Assembly: GCA_032164245.1 (NCBI GenBank)
Contig: JAVMKO010000020.1
Coordinates: 4,987,206-5,051,205, forward strand
Direction of reading: 5' to 3'
Length of the DNA stretch: 64,000 nt
DNA from: Sternotherus odoratus
Taxonomy: Eukaryota; Chordata; Testudines; Kinosternidae
The position numbers and the translations under genes were made by a program. The notes below the pieces were generated by a model that worked only from the letters and a program-made list of their open reading frames with translations, was not told the DNA's origin and did no database searches. This document shows positions 10,121 to 22,019 of the stretch, piece by piece. How positions within the stretch are numbered: the first letter of the stretch is position 1; each line of letters opens with the position of its first letter.

Positions 10121-11095
10121 GTCCCTTCCTCTGATGCTCTGACTATAGGCCTGTTTCTGCAACCTGTCGCATTGAGAGGTGACCTGCCCAAGGTAGGAAC
10201 TACCCAACAAGACTGAGTGTGGCAGGTTTAGGCTCCTTTTTCTCAGCACAGGTCTCAACGCAGCGCATTGTCTTCTGGTTCTGGAGAGCACCGTCCAGTC
10301 TGTCGGGGCTTGAACCATCTTGTGTCTGGATTTCAAGGATCTCTCTGGCTTTTAGCTTGAAAACTGACTTGCTTGGCTTTTAAATGGCCGCACCTCCTGC
10401 CCCAGCTGTCTGCATCAGTGCCGTTGGGATATCGGTCTGGAAAGTGGCTTTCTGACCGGATCAAATAGGGATGTATTAGTGCTATTGGCTAAGGCCCTGG
10501 TAAGGTCTCCTCTGGGGTGCTGTGTGCGATTTCGCTCGCCTCTGTTGATGGTCCATTGAATGGAGAGCCGTGGGTGGAGACTGAAAGAGCTTGGCCTATT
10601 TAGCCTAGCAAAGCAATGACTGCCCTCTATAAATGCATCAGGAGGGTAAACACCAGGGAAGAGAAGGAGCTGGAGAGCAATGGTGACTCATGAGCAAACG
10701 GAGGCTGGAAGTTAGAAGGTTTCTAACTATCAGAGGAGCAAGGTTCTGGCCCAGCTACCAATCCCAGCAGTGGGGGCAAACAACCGAACTAGCTTGAAGA
10801 TGGGACTTGCTACATTTATGAATGGGCCCCAATGGTCGCCAGGGATCAGACTCTGACCCGGGACATCCCTTCTGCTCCCGTGGCGCTGTGTGTCGTGCGG
10901 TTTTGAAAACAAAGCAGGTGCAGTCACGACTCCTGTCGAAATGTTGAGGTTCTGATGTCCTTGTCGGCTGCTGGGTGGGGAATCTTGCCCGACTTTAGAC
11001 AACTGGGGAGGGGGAGTAGAATGTTTCAGGGGGGAGGTTTTTGACTTCTTGACGGTTCAAAGAATATCCACTCTGCATAAGCCCGCAGATCCAAA

Positions 11096-11704
11096 ATGAG
11101 CATTTTGGGCTGTATAAGTAGGAGCATTGCCAGCAGATCGAGGGCCGTGATTGTTCCCCTCTATTCGACATTGGTGAGGCCTCATCTGGAGTACTGTGTC
11201 CAGTTTTGGGGCCCATACTACAAGAAGGATGTGGAAAAATTGGAAAGAGTCCAGAGGAGAGCAACAAAAATGATTAGGAGCCTGGAACCCCTGAGTTATG
11301 AGGAGAGGCCGAGAGAACTGGGATTGTTTAGTCTACAGAAGAGAAGACTGAGGGGAGATTTGATAGCTGCTTTCAACTACCTGAAAGGGGGTTCTAAAGA
11401 GGATGGATCTCGACTGTTCTCAGTGGTACCAGATGACAGAACAAGGAGTAATGGTCTCAAGTTGCAGTTGGGAAGGTTGAAATTGGATATTAGGAAAAAC
11501 TTTTTCACTAGGAGGGTGGTGAAGCATTGGAATGGGTTACCTAGGGAGGTGGTGGAATCTCCTTCCTTAGAGGTTTTTAAGGTCAGGCTTGATAAACCCC
11601 TGGCTGGGATGATTTAGTTGGGGATTGGTCCTGCTTTGAGCAGGGGGTTGGACTAGATACCTCCTGAGGTCCCGTCCAACTCTGAGATTCTATGATTCTA
11701 TGAT
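11096..11704 (+). mobile_element. CR1 LINE, 5'-truncated copy with 3' end of reverse-transcriptase ORF
   Basis: A 173-codon open frame (11,096-11,617) encodes the C-terminal part of the CR1 ORF2 product, the protein that copies CR1 RNA into DNA at the target. Hallmarks visible are '[13 protein letters not shown]', '[12 protein letters not shown]', '[17 protein letters not shown]' and '[20 protein letters not shown]'. The 3' untranslated part includes 'tggtcctgctttgagcaggg' and ends in the CR1-typical octamer repeat (attctatg)n at about 11,683-11,704. The endonuclease domain and most of the RT are missing, so this is a dead 5'-truncated insertion. The intact frame suggests it is younger than the other CR1 pieces here. 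Confidence 0.9.
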
Positions 11705-13960
11705 CCCCTCTCTTCTTTCTCCCTGAGAATCATTCACCTTCTCTCCCTCTCATCTCCCGTTTCTCTCTCTCTCAAGTGTCTCCAGCGGAAGACGAGCGCT
11801 CCTGCCCAGCCGGGTTTTCCACAACTTGCTGGCAGCAGCGTGAAAGTGACTAGCAGCGGTCGTTCGTGGTGGGAGGGCTCAGAAGGGGCTGTGCTGGAGG
11901 AAGATGGGATTCTGCTCCTGGGGGGCTGGGGAAGAGGAGCTGTTCTATTGGCAGAGGTCGGAATCCCGCTGTTCTGCACCGATCTTCATTTCAGGGCCTT
12001 TCCGCAAGGTGGCGATTCCTAAGGCTGGATTGATCTTGAATGATCAATGAGCGAGACACTCGGACGATGTAGGATGGGGGCGGCGGTGTGAAAAATAGCC
12101 GCCTCTGGGCATTATAAACTCTTTGACTACTCGTGCCAGGGCCTGCTGGGCAGGAGATCAGCTTAGATCGCGGCCCCTTCTGGCGTTAACATAGGTGGGC
12201 TTCATTTTCAAAGGGGACTCGTGAATTTTTAAGGTGCCGAACCTCAGACCTCGTAAAGGCGCCTGATTCCCACGAACAGCCGGGCTGCTGCCCTTTGCCT
12301 CCCAGGCCTCTTTAACGCGTCCTATTGAGGCCCCTAAAGCCGCTCTTGCCAATCTTGGCCAGTGAATCCTTGGAAGATTAGACTCTGGCTGGGGCGGGTT
12401 TAACATAAATAAATGTTGGCAAAAACCAAACTTGCCTGCAGCCGGGCGTGTCATTGAAAGTAAAGGCTGCACCTTTTAACCCGCCCCAGGGCTCTGAACA
12501 GCTGTTGGAACTGCGCTGATGTGCAGTCTCTGTTCGGGATGCAGGGCTTAGACATGTTATGTCAGTTTCATTAATGAAAGTCTCTCTGGGCCTTGGGAAA
12601 TTGACGTCCTAGGGATTCTCCGGTGGCAGTTCTGGAATAACTTCTCCCAGGTGGACATTTTCTTCCAAAGTAAGTCGAGGTTTCAGTCTGGGTTAGTTAC
12701 TCTGCTTTGGAAATGGACCAGCTGTCCTGGAATTCCAGAACAGAGCGTCCCACACGTGAATGGCTTTATTCCACTACAGCTGTGGCTGGCGGTTCCCCTG
12801 GAGACAGAAAGCCCGAATTAACAGCATCACTGGACCCCAAATGTCCCTGCCCAGGGGCAGTGTGGGACAGCTCTGCTTGCCCCCGAGGTTTTGAGTTTTC
12901 CCCTCCCTCTAACTTGAGCGCGCCCGGGCCATATGTCGGAGTAGGGAGAGCAGGGGATTCGAAGGCCGTCCCGCAGCGGCGACATGATGTGGTCATGGGA
13001 GGAGCCGATCCACCGGCACGGTGACCAGTGTGGTTTAGTTACGTGGAAGGTGGGGGCGGCTGCCTCTCATTCCACCCTTTCTGTCTCTGCCGGCGTCTCA
13101 GAAACCTCTCCTAGTGCGGGATTGTGTGGGAGCGACGTGTCTCTCTCAAGCAGACATGGTCGGGCTTGCGTTCTCTAGCTTTCTAACCCAGACCACGCTG
13201 CCTGGGTTGACTGGCGGGCGACTTCCTGTCAGTTAATGACTAATTTTCCAGTTTCTGTCAGGTTGCTCGGCTGGGTGAAGAGAGTCAGCGTTCGTGGAAG
13301 AGCTGGCTGCCGGGGCCGATCAGCTCAGAACCAGACGGGGAAAGAGGAACCGCTGATTTCTCTGGGGCCGCGCGGTGGTGTTTCATCACTCGGATTTGGA
13401 GCCGGGGCTGAATGTTGGTTGGGGCGGGCCATGCCTGTCCCCTGGGACGTTAGGGATTTGGAAGGAGCAGCCCGGCCAATAACCGTCGCTCAGCATGGTT
13501 GGGTCTTGAGAGGGGATGTGATTTCCCTGAGGTCGGTGGGAGAGCTGGGAATAAAACCCAGGGCCCCCGATTCCCGGCCGAGTACTAGATGCATTGTAAA
13601 GGAGCATTGAACCACCAATAAAATCCCTCCGTGGTGGCAATATAGATGGGATCCCGACCTTTACACAGGGCAAGAGGAGAAGGCGCTGGGGGACTTTTTA
13701 AGGAATAGCCTCAATTTTCTGTGTTCAAGCCATGAATAGGCTTCCAAGCAGCCTCAGCGAAATTCCCCTCGTTCTTCCAGTCTAAACGCGCTCACGCTTC
13801 CTCCTAGGGTGGGACTGCAGCTGTGGCTCCCATGGGAACATCTGGAACCCCAGGGTGTTTCAGAAGGCAATGTCTGCCCTGGGTTTTGGGGACCCATGGG
13901 AGCAAACTTACCAGCCTGAGTCAAGAAACTCGGGTAGGAGGGCTCACGCTAGAGCTGCAA
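11705..13960. other. Mostly unassigned intronic sequence
   Basis: No exon was recognised. A short MITE-like segment (12,190-12,280) and a possible reversed SINE piece with 'agagctgggaataaaaccca' near 13,541 are the only repeat hints. Open frames lack domains. Confidence 0.35.
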
Positions 13961-13969
13961 AAACAGCCG

Positions 13970-14500
13970 CGTGGCTAAGAACAGCCGTGCTGGGTCACAC
14001 CAATGGGTCATCTCGCCGGGTGTCCTGTCTGCCAACAGTGGCCAATGCCGGTGCTTCAGAGGGAATGAATAGAACAGGGCAGTCACTGAGTGATGGATCT
14101 CGTGGTCCCCAGTCCCGGCGTCTGGCAGTCAGTGGTTTAGAGACACCCGGAGCATGTATTTGCATCCCTGAGCATCTTGGCTAAGAGCCATGGATGGACC
14201 TGTTCTCCATGAACTCTAGTTCTTTTTTGAACCCAGTTATACTTTTGGCCTTCACGACCTTCCCTCAGCAAGGAGTTCCACAGGTCGACTGTGCGCTGCA
14301 TGAAGAACTTCCTTTTGCTTGAAACCTGCTGCCGATTAATTTCATCGGGCGACCCCTTATTCTTGTGTTGCGTGAAGGGGTAAATGACACTTACTTTCCC
14401 CACACCACTCATGATTTTGTAGACCTCCGTCCTGTTCTCTCCCACAGTCGTCTCTCGCGGGACAGTCACAGTCTTTTTAATCTCTCCTCATAAGCTCAAG
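13970..14500 (-). mobile_element. CR1 LINE fragment, reverse orientation
   Basis: The reversed 3' end 'ccgtgctgggtcacaccaat' begins the copy, followed by 'tgtctgccaacagtggccaa', 'ttgaacccagttatactttt', 'gcaaggagttccacaggtcg' and 'ctttttaatctctcctcata'. The minus strand encodes decayed CR1 RT tail pieces such as 'FFMQRTVDLWNSLLREG'. Confidence 0.85.
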
Positions 14501-15334
14501 GGCTGTGTACACAGCTAACTTTAGGGTGCTGTGTATCTTTATGGTGTTGACCCGGCCTGGGAGTCTTCCTCCAAAATGCAGTGGAAACGTACAAGGGCAG
14601 TGGCCCGGGGGCGCCAGGAACTGCCCGGCTGATCCCTGCTGCAGGCTCGTGGATAACTTCCTTGAGTTTCCAGTGGACAAACCTCTCCGAATGAGGGGTG
14701 GAGTGCAGCTTTGCTTCTTGCCAGGGGATGGTATATCTCGGATAGCTGGAAGCGATTGCTAGGCGATTGGAAGAGGAATTTTCTTCCTGTCCGTCCCCCC
14801 TCTTGGAGTGGGTGGGGGAAGGGCAGAGGCGTGCTTGAACCAGAACACAGATGAAGGGATTTAAACGTCTCCGGCTGCGGTGCAGCTTGGCTGGGTCCCG
14901 CTCCGGGGCTGGCGCTCCAGAGAATGTCCCGCGTCGGGGCTTCCCTGGGCCTTGTACGTTTTCTAACGCAGTCAGGTCTGCCCGGGGTGCGACCTCTAGC
15001 CCTGTATCAGGGCCTGGCGGGAGATGGACTTTGATCCAGGAGGCGTTGCTTGGCAGACGTGGCTTTGATCTTCGCGGGAGTCTCGACTCTTTAGGGTCCA
15101 GTCCCGACTCCGCCGTCGACGGAGCAGGTCCTAGCTGTTCCGAGGCCTCAGTTTCTCCAGGGGGTGGGTAGTGATGACGTTTTTGTCAAGAACTCTTTGG
15201 GTAGAGAGGGTCAAATACGTGACCACAATGCCTCGCGCCAGCGTAGTAGGGAACCAGCTCCCCACCCTGAGAAGCAGGTAATGTCCAGCTGAAGGATGGA
15301 AGGGGAGATGGGTTAGGCTGCAGGACTGGGCGTT

Positions 15335-15555
15335 GGCAGACCCGGGGGCTAGGCCCAGCTCTGCCACTGACCTGCTGGGGGAATCCAAGGCAAGTCACTG
15401 CTTGTTTCCCTTGACACCCGTCCGGTGCGTGTCTTGGCTGCTTCGTTTGTAAGCTCTATGGGGCAGGGACTCTCACTCTGTGTGTACAGTGCCCAGCACG
15501 GTGGGGCCCTGCTCTCGGTTTGGGAGGCCTCTCGGTGCTACCATAATACCGCCAA
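15335..15555 (+). repeat. tRNA-derived SINE with 3' module
   Basis: 'aggcccagctctgccactga' and 'aaggcaagtcactgcttgt' are the central SINE/MIR-like part, and 'ttgtaagctctatggggcag' with 'gtacagtgcccagcacggtg' form the 3' module. Diverged from a Cry-type SINE. Confidence 0.65.
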
Positions 15556-15860
15556 CGAGGCCAGACAAAAAGCTGGTGATGTTCAGCACTAGGTCTGGTT
15601 AGTTCGGTGTTCTTTGTTTGGTTACCCTTGGACTAGGTTTATTGGCCCCCTGGAAGAACAGGGGTTTGGGGGAGAAGAGGGTTGAAACAACCTGGAGCTG
15701 GTCTATTTTGGGGCTAGGCTCTGGGGATTAGTCCACAAAACTTGCCTTTCGCTGCTGCTGATTTGACTCGGCGATTCGGATCCCCCGTTTGCCCGGCTGT
15801 AACTCCAGAGTTGCTCCGTTGCCGGAAGTGGAGTGACTCTGGATTAAAGCCAGCGTGACT

Positions 15861-15970
15861 GAGGCCTGGTCTACGCTACGGGTGCTACGGGCACCAGAGC
15901 TATGTGGCTCCTACGGCAGTGGAACCGTTGCTGTAGGAACTCCACCGGGTGAAGTGTAGATCTGGCCTTT
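15861..15970. repeat. Short MITE with 'ggcctggtctacgct' ends
   Basis: The left end 'aggcctggtctacgct' and the right end 'agtgtagatctggcc' are inverted relatives. The same family, longer, lies at 29,972 and 42,132. Confidence 0.6.
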
Positions 15971-17881
15971 AGCTTCAAGGCCGGGCTGGTTTCTGGAGTT
16001 GTCAGGGGTGACTTGGCTCTTCTGAGGAGCAGAATTAGCGTCTCCTGTCGGCCCCAGATGGATTCCCCTGGCGTCGGGTGTTGGCTTATGAGCCCCAGGC
16101 TAAAGCGGGAGGGTGGATTTGGGTGGGTGAGTCACGCCTGTGACTCCCTTCCTCCTGCTTCTCGCTTAGGAACCCAGCCGCCCAACTCCTGCCGTGGAGA
16201 TTCCAGGCCCTGGGTAATCACCTGGACCCGGGAGACAGGTGTGGGATTTCACAAATCATTAGTGACACCTCTTGCAGCCCAGTGGATTTTGCAATTGAAA
16301 GGGCCCCTCCTCCCGGCTCCCCTAGCAGGGCTGTGAGCCGGCTGCGGGGTTTGCTTTCGGGGGGTCCAGGTTTAATCGTCCAGGTATCCAGGAAGGGGTT
16401 GGCTGGGGAGGTGGGTCAGGAGACGGCCACTGTCTCTATGCCACCCCAAGGAATCTCGCGTTGATGCAGGAGGGGGGGATGTGGGATTGGATGATGGATG
16501 ACACTGAGCTGAGTTGGGGTCTGGCTGAAGGCCGCTTGGGCCGGGTGTCCAGTGGTCCTGGGCCGTTCTCAGCCCTCATCGGCTCCCCTTGGCGCGGGGG
16601 GCACTCGGGCACTGGCTCTGTCCTTTGGCGACGGAGGGCCACCCGGGGCGGCCTGGATCCTTTGATTCCGAGCTCTGGTACTGACTGTGCACCCTTGGCC
16701 CAGGGCCATCCCCTCTGGGACGGCTCCCTGGGGCCGGAGGAGAAGGAAGCTCCTCGAGATCCTCCGAGGGAAGGTGCTCTAGGGGGGCGAAGTGTAACTC
16801 CCCGCAACCACAAGTAGCCCTGTGTAGTAGGTAAGTGCAGGATGGGACGGGGGGAGTTGCTCTTCCAAGGGAACCCCCAGCCCCGGGAGAATTGCTGATT
16901 TCCTGAGGAGCAGACGGGGGCGGGAACATGGGAAGGGGGCTGCTGTCTGGATCCGCTAACCGTGTGCCCTGCCTGGCCTACTGCATCTCTGTGGCTTCTT
17001 CCTTCCTTGGACCTCCTGGTGGATGTAGGTTGGGGCAGGCAGGGAAGGGGCCACTTCTCCAACCTGGAGTGAAGGCCACCCGCCTGCATTTCGGGGTTTG
17101 CTTCTGCTGGGGAGAGGGTGTGTGTCCAGGATCCACTGAGAAATCATCACGTCTCCTGCTCTGGGACGCGGTCTGCTCACGCCTGCCCCTGTCTGATTTA
17201 CTGTCCGGGGGAGGCAGCTGAGGGCTGACAAGCCCGGAGGGAGGCTGAGGAAGGAGTCCTCCGGGGGAGGCCTTCGAGGTCACCAGTAAATCTTTGAGTC
17301 GGTCCTTTCATCCGCGGCCGTGGTGGAGCTCGGAGGCGGAGTGCCCCGGTGGGAGAGCCCCGCTGACGTGCAGAGCTCTGAGTCACAAGCGGTGGCGAGG
17401 GTACATTTCTTGCCATCAAAGGTAACTCCTGCCCTTGTGCTGCAAGGGAGTTATTCGGCTGGTAGACGGGCCCACAGCCTCAGCGTTCATGTTCCTAAAT
17501 CCTTCTGGCGTCCATGGGAGTTAGGTGCCTTTGTGGATCTGGGCCCGGGGTGTTTTCCCCTTAAACAGGGTGTCAGAGTCCCGCCCTCACTAAAGTTCGC
17601 AATGTTTTATCTCTCTCGATCGCCCTGTCGCCCTTAAAGATCCCGAAGGGCTTTTCCGGAGTCGCTTCACGCCCTGCTAAAATGCAGCTGCTTCTAGGCT
17701 GGGACGCAGCCGCTGCTTAGAACAGCCCCCAGCGAGGCGCCGGGAGAGGGCGTGAAGAAGAAGGCGGTATCCATTTGAAACGGCAAGCCAGAAGCGGGCT
17801 CTAGACAGGCAGGCGGGCGGACTCTGCCCAGAAGGTCAGTTAATGATGAGAGTGGTCGCTAGAACTTTCTACCCCTTTGTA

Positions 17882-18035
17882 GTCTCAAAGCCCTTAACAC
17901 ACCTCATCCTTGCAACGAGTGTTAACGAGTTTCCACTTTACAGATGGTGAAACGATTGGCTCAAGATCTAGGACTGCACGCCAGGGTTCCCTGCTCCCCG
18001 TCTTGTGCTCTGTCCACTAGACCGCGCTGCCTCTG
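17882..18035 (-). repeat. tRNA-derived SINE, reverse orientation
   Basis: The reversed 'ttccactttacagatggtga', 'cacgccagggttccc' and 'tgctctgtccactagaccgc' blocks match the reverse of the SINE heads seen elsewhere here. Confidence 0.65.
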
Positions 18036-18121
18036 GGTATAACTTCCTCGCACTCTGGTGACAAGTGCCACCAGACCTTTAAAGCACACAAGTGGGATGG
18101 GGTGATTGGCTGAGGGGTCAG

Positions 18122-18163
18122 AAATGTGGGTCGTCCCTGATCTCCTTGGGACGACCCACATTT
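18122..18163. repeat. Perfect 16-bp inverted repeat (hairpin)
   Basis: Arms 18,122-18,137 (aaatgtgggtcgtccc) and 18,148-18,163 (gggacgacccacattt) are exactly complementary around a 10-bp loop. It may be the core of a MITE or a small structured RNA; the sequence alone does not decide. Confidence 0.85.
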
Positions 18164-18804
18164 ATGTTCTGTGAGCGTGCGGGTCCGTGAGTGGGGCTCC
18201 TACGTTAGACAGCTGATAATTCATTATAATGATCTCTAATCAACTAGAGGTCTGGAGCTCCCCTGAAAGAGGCAAAGGGCCGGGGTGGGCCCCGTCCGGC
18301 CAGGAATAACTGAGCTGAGTGACAGGAGAAGGGCTTCAGAGCCGATATTTCAGTAGCGCCGAGGTTCTTCTTTCTCTTCAAGGGTTAATTTTGCCAGGTG
18401 GCGGGTGGAGACCTGCAGCTCCTTTGTAGTCACAAGTTCTCCCCAGTCATCAGCCTGTTACCAGTGCTCGGCCCAGATTTTCGGCTAGCATCTGTCCGTC
18501 CCTGTCTGTGACTCAAGGCGGCTTGAATCCGGAGAGGCTAATTATCCTCTTGCCAGCCCTCCCTGGCTGATCTGTATAGACATGCAGATGAGGCTGCGAA
18601 GGCGTCTGTAACCCTTCGCGTCCTGCTGTTTGGCGTTGGGTCTGGACCGGCCTTGCCCGTGCCACAGACTCAGACCCTTGCACGCTGGTAGTGACTCGGA
18701 GCCTATCGCCGCCAGCGTATTACGTGAACTACGGTAGCGTCTAGTGGTCCCGCTCGGTTCCGGGGCCCTGCTCTGTTTTGCCAGTTGAACTCCGAAAGGC
18801 CGGG

Positions 18805-18922
18805 ATCGCCTGTTCTGTTCATTCCCTCCGGGTCACCTGGCCCTGGCCACTGCTGGAAGACAGGAGCCTGGGCTAGATGGACCTTTGGTCTGACCCAGTA
18901 CGGCGGTTCTTACGTTCTGCAA
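18805..18922 (+). mobile_element. CR1-like LINE 3' end
   Basis: 'ttctgttcattccctccggg', 'ggccactgctggaagacagg', 'gctagatggacctttggtct' and 'cagtacggcggttcttacgt' give a recognisable 3' end, close in sequence to the copy at 41,947. Confidence 0.75.
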
Positions 18923-21025
18923 AGGCTCCGGACTTGGTTTTGTGTTGCCCGGCTCCCAGCGTTTATACCGGACGGTGCAGGAGCGAAGCGCTGCCGAATC
19001 GGAGGTGGCAGCCCTTTGCCCTCCCTTTGCCCTGGCGTTAATGACCCGTGCCGCGTCTGGGATCTTCGAGCCGCCCGTCTTCCTGTTGAGCTCAGCTGCG
19101 TTCCTCCCAGGACTAAGAGTTTTTGGCCCTAGATCGTTCCCCACCACCGGTCCAAACCGTCCAGAGCAGACGCTACAAGCGCAGCAATGTAACGAGGCCG
19201 CTTGGACGGGGCAAGAAGCAGCCTCCTCTGACCCCCCCCCCTCCACGCTGCCCACTTGCATTCATTTGCATAAGTAATCGATGTCTCGTTAACCGCTCGT
19301 TACTGACGCTGAAAAACAGGTGGTAAAAACTTCCACTGGCTATTGGGGAATTTTTTTTACAGCCCAGTTGTGCTAACGGCGAAGGGAGAAACTGACCAGG
19401 TTTAAAATGACACCTCCGAAAACAACTGCCTTGGAAACCCACACTGGGTGGCTCTCCCGTTTTTAGACCTGCAGCTAAAGCAATCAAGAGGTTAATCTCT
19501 GCCCCCCTCCCCCAGCCTCTGATGAAATCTCCCTTCTGCAGGATTTAATTTCATCCCTGAATCTTATTTGTTCTCCTTTCTTCGGTGCCACACAAGCGTT
19601 TTCCCCGTTTTGTCTCTCCTCCCTCAGAAAGCCTCGCCGGAGCATGCCAGATTGCTCCTTTGGCTAGACTGTCCGTGAGAGAAATATATCCTTTCCTATT
19701 AACGAGAGGCGATTGCGGGCTTGGAGCCCCTCTCCTGTATTCCTCTCTCTGCCGCTCTGAGCAGCTAATCTCTTTCCTGGGCTAGCTTGTGTGGGAAAAG
19801 ATTTACCCTTGCAGGAAGAAAGGGCTTGGAGAGGATCAAAGACTTTCGAGTGGAGGGGCTGCAGGTTCATTATTGAATATCTCGAACTAACCCACACTAA
19901 AGGGATGCTGTCAAGGTAGAAATAATTGCCAGCCAACTAGTGCCGCGGTGTTTCTTGTTTTGTTCACCGCTGGAGATGCCTTTGAAGGGGTCTGAAACTT
20001 CCGGAGGTGCCCCAGTAGGTTCTGCAAATTGGGGTCCTTTTAAAGATGTTGGGTGCTTGCTGGTCGCTCCCCTCCCGTCCCCAGTCCCAGCCAGCTTGTT
20101 AAAAGTGCCAATCGGTTTGGCAAAGTGGTGTCCACACAACATCTGATCTCCCCTGGGTGTATTGGAGCAAGATCTGCTCGCTCTAGTGCTAGGAGCCGGT
20201 GGCTCTTCTTAGCGACCGGCCTGCCTGCCTGCTAGCTAGCCCAGGGAGCCAACCACTCATTCCATGCAACCCATATCGCTCGTGACAGTGTGCGAGCAGG
20301 GAAGACGCCCGGGAGACCTCTTCGAAGGCAAGGGACTTAGGCCCTTCAGTTGCTTAGGTAACTGTGTGCAAAGGGCTGGGTATTGGAGTAAGGCTACATC
20401 AGCGTTGCAGCTGAGGGCAGGCATCCTTCCCTCGCGGTCGCAGATCCCCGCTCCGAGAGATGGGAACTCGGTCGACGGAAGGATTCTGTCCCCGTCGGGA
20501 GAGTCAAGCTCCGAACGCCGTCGGGATTAGAGAGACTCTCCTATAAACACTAATGATTTTTAAAAAACGGTTGCTAAATTTGTCAGCCCTCCCGGGAGCC
20601 AGCTGGGGGTTATTTCTTCAGGCTCGGGTCTGTTTGCAGGCGCCGGAGCAGAAGGGGGACTCGGAAGACCCTTGCCAGGGCAGCCCTGAATCCGCCGCTT
20701 ACCAGCTTGCGGGAGCGGTTTGTGTTGCCAGTGTGACGCTAGCTTTGAAATCCGATGTATTGGGGGGGGGGGATTCTCCGCTGGCCCCTGCCTGCACAGC
20801 TGCTAAGGAGCAGCACTTTGCTCTTGTTTTCCTCCTGGCATCTGCTTGGAACACCACGGAGTGATTTAGAGGGATCGTTGCAGGAGGACGTTGGTGCATG
20901 GGGCGCAGGAGGACGGGTCTGCTGTGAGAGCATTAGTTTAGTCCTTGGGGCACCAGCCTCGGGAGATGCAGTAGTGATTCCTTTCTCTGCCACAGATGCT
21001 TTGTATGACCTTGTCCAAGTCACTT
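18923..21025. other. Mostly unassigned intronic sequence
   Basis: No exon or clear repeat was recognised. Short C runs at 19,230 and G runs at 20,761. The part near 19,190-19,930 is low in repeats and could hold conserved non-coding elements, which cannot be told without alignment. Confidence 0.3.
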
Positions 21026-21027
21026 AT

Positions 21028-21200
21028 CATAGAATCATAGAATATTAGGGTTCAAAGGGACTTCTGGAGGTCATCTAGTCCAACCCCCTGCTCAAAGCAG
21101 GACCAGTCCCCAACTAAATCATCCCAGCCAGGGCTTTGTCAAGCCTGACCTTAAAAACCGCTAAGGAAGATGATTCTGCCACCTCCCTTAGACTCTCAGC
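21028..21200 (-). mobile_element. CR1 LINE 3' end, reverse orientation
   Basis: It opens with the reversed octamer tail 'catagaatcatagaatatta', then 'ctggaggtcatctagtccaa', 'ccctgctcaaagcaggacca' and 'aagcctgaccttaaaaaccg'. This is the same 3' part as at 11,590-11,704 but on the other strand. Confidence 0.9.
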
Positions 21201-21639
21201 TCTGCTGTCTCTCCGAGGGGATAAATACATTAAAGACCGGTGGTAATGGGCGGACCATGTCCGGACCATAGTTAGCTAGATCCTTACCTGTCTGCTGAAC
21301 TGGAGCGGGACCCGATGAGCCTTGTAGTCTTGATTTCTTGAGCTAGATTGCGATGTTAGCAGCTGAAAATTACTTTGCAGCAAACGGGTGGGTCTGTGCA
21401 ATAGAACGTGTCGCTCCGGAATAAAACGCAGGGTCTCGACTTCCTTTTTTAAAACTATCGTTGCGGAATGAAATCTCTCTGGATATTAGCAGCCCAGGTG
21501 AGGGGGTAAACGAAAGCCCCTGAATGCTATCTGGGGTTTGAAACGCTAAGGCGTCTCCCTGGGACGGATTCCCGGGGCCAAGCGGCGAGCGAAGATCGTT
21601 GCTTGGAGAGGAGCTGGGCTGTATATATAGGGTGAATCC

Positions 21640-22010
21640 TGTGACCTTTGCCACTAGTCCAGTGTCCTCTCTCTGACCAGATGCTTCACTGGAAGGTGCA
21701 AGAGACCGCCTCCTCTCCCAGCAGGCTAACGGGTAACCCGCCTCCCCTGAGGCGCCTCCCAATCCCCAGCAGAGATGTGGGTTAAACCCCGCAGCGTGCG
21801 GTTTGACTCTGTTACCACGGGCCATTCTAACTGGGTATTCTCGTTATCCACACAACCATCCAGTCCCTCTTTGACTTTCGCTAAAGTCTTGGCCTCCGTG
21901 TCATGTGGCAGTGAGTTCCACAGGCCCACTGCGCCGAGGGAAAACGTTTTCAGTTTCGTTGAATACGTCGCCTTGTTCTTTTGTGTACTTTTATCCTGTC
22001 CCCTCTGGCT
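21640..22010 (-). mobile_element. CR1 LINE remnant, reverse orientation
   Basis: 'tgtcctctctctgaccagat', 'gaaggtgcaagagaccgcct', 'gtcttggcctccgtgtcatg' and 'gtgagttccacaggcccact' follow the order of reversed CR1. Older and more diverged than the copy at 21,028. Confidence 0.65.
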
Positions 22011-22019
22011 GGGCGTGAT

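Noticed and set aside
16436..17089. 217-codon reverse-strand open frame
   Set aside because: No domain and no supporting splice or start context; paired with open plus-strand frames.
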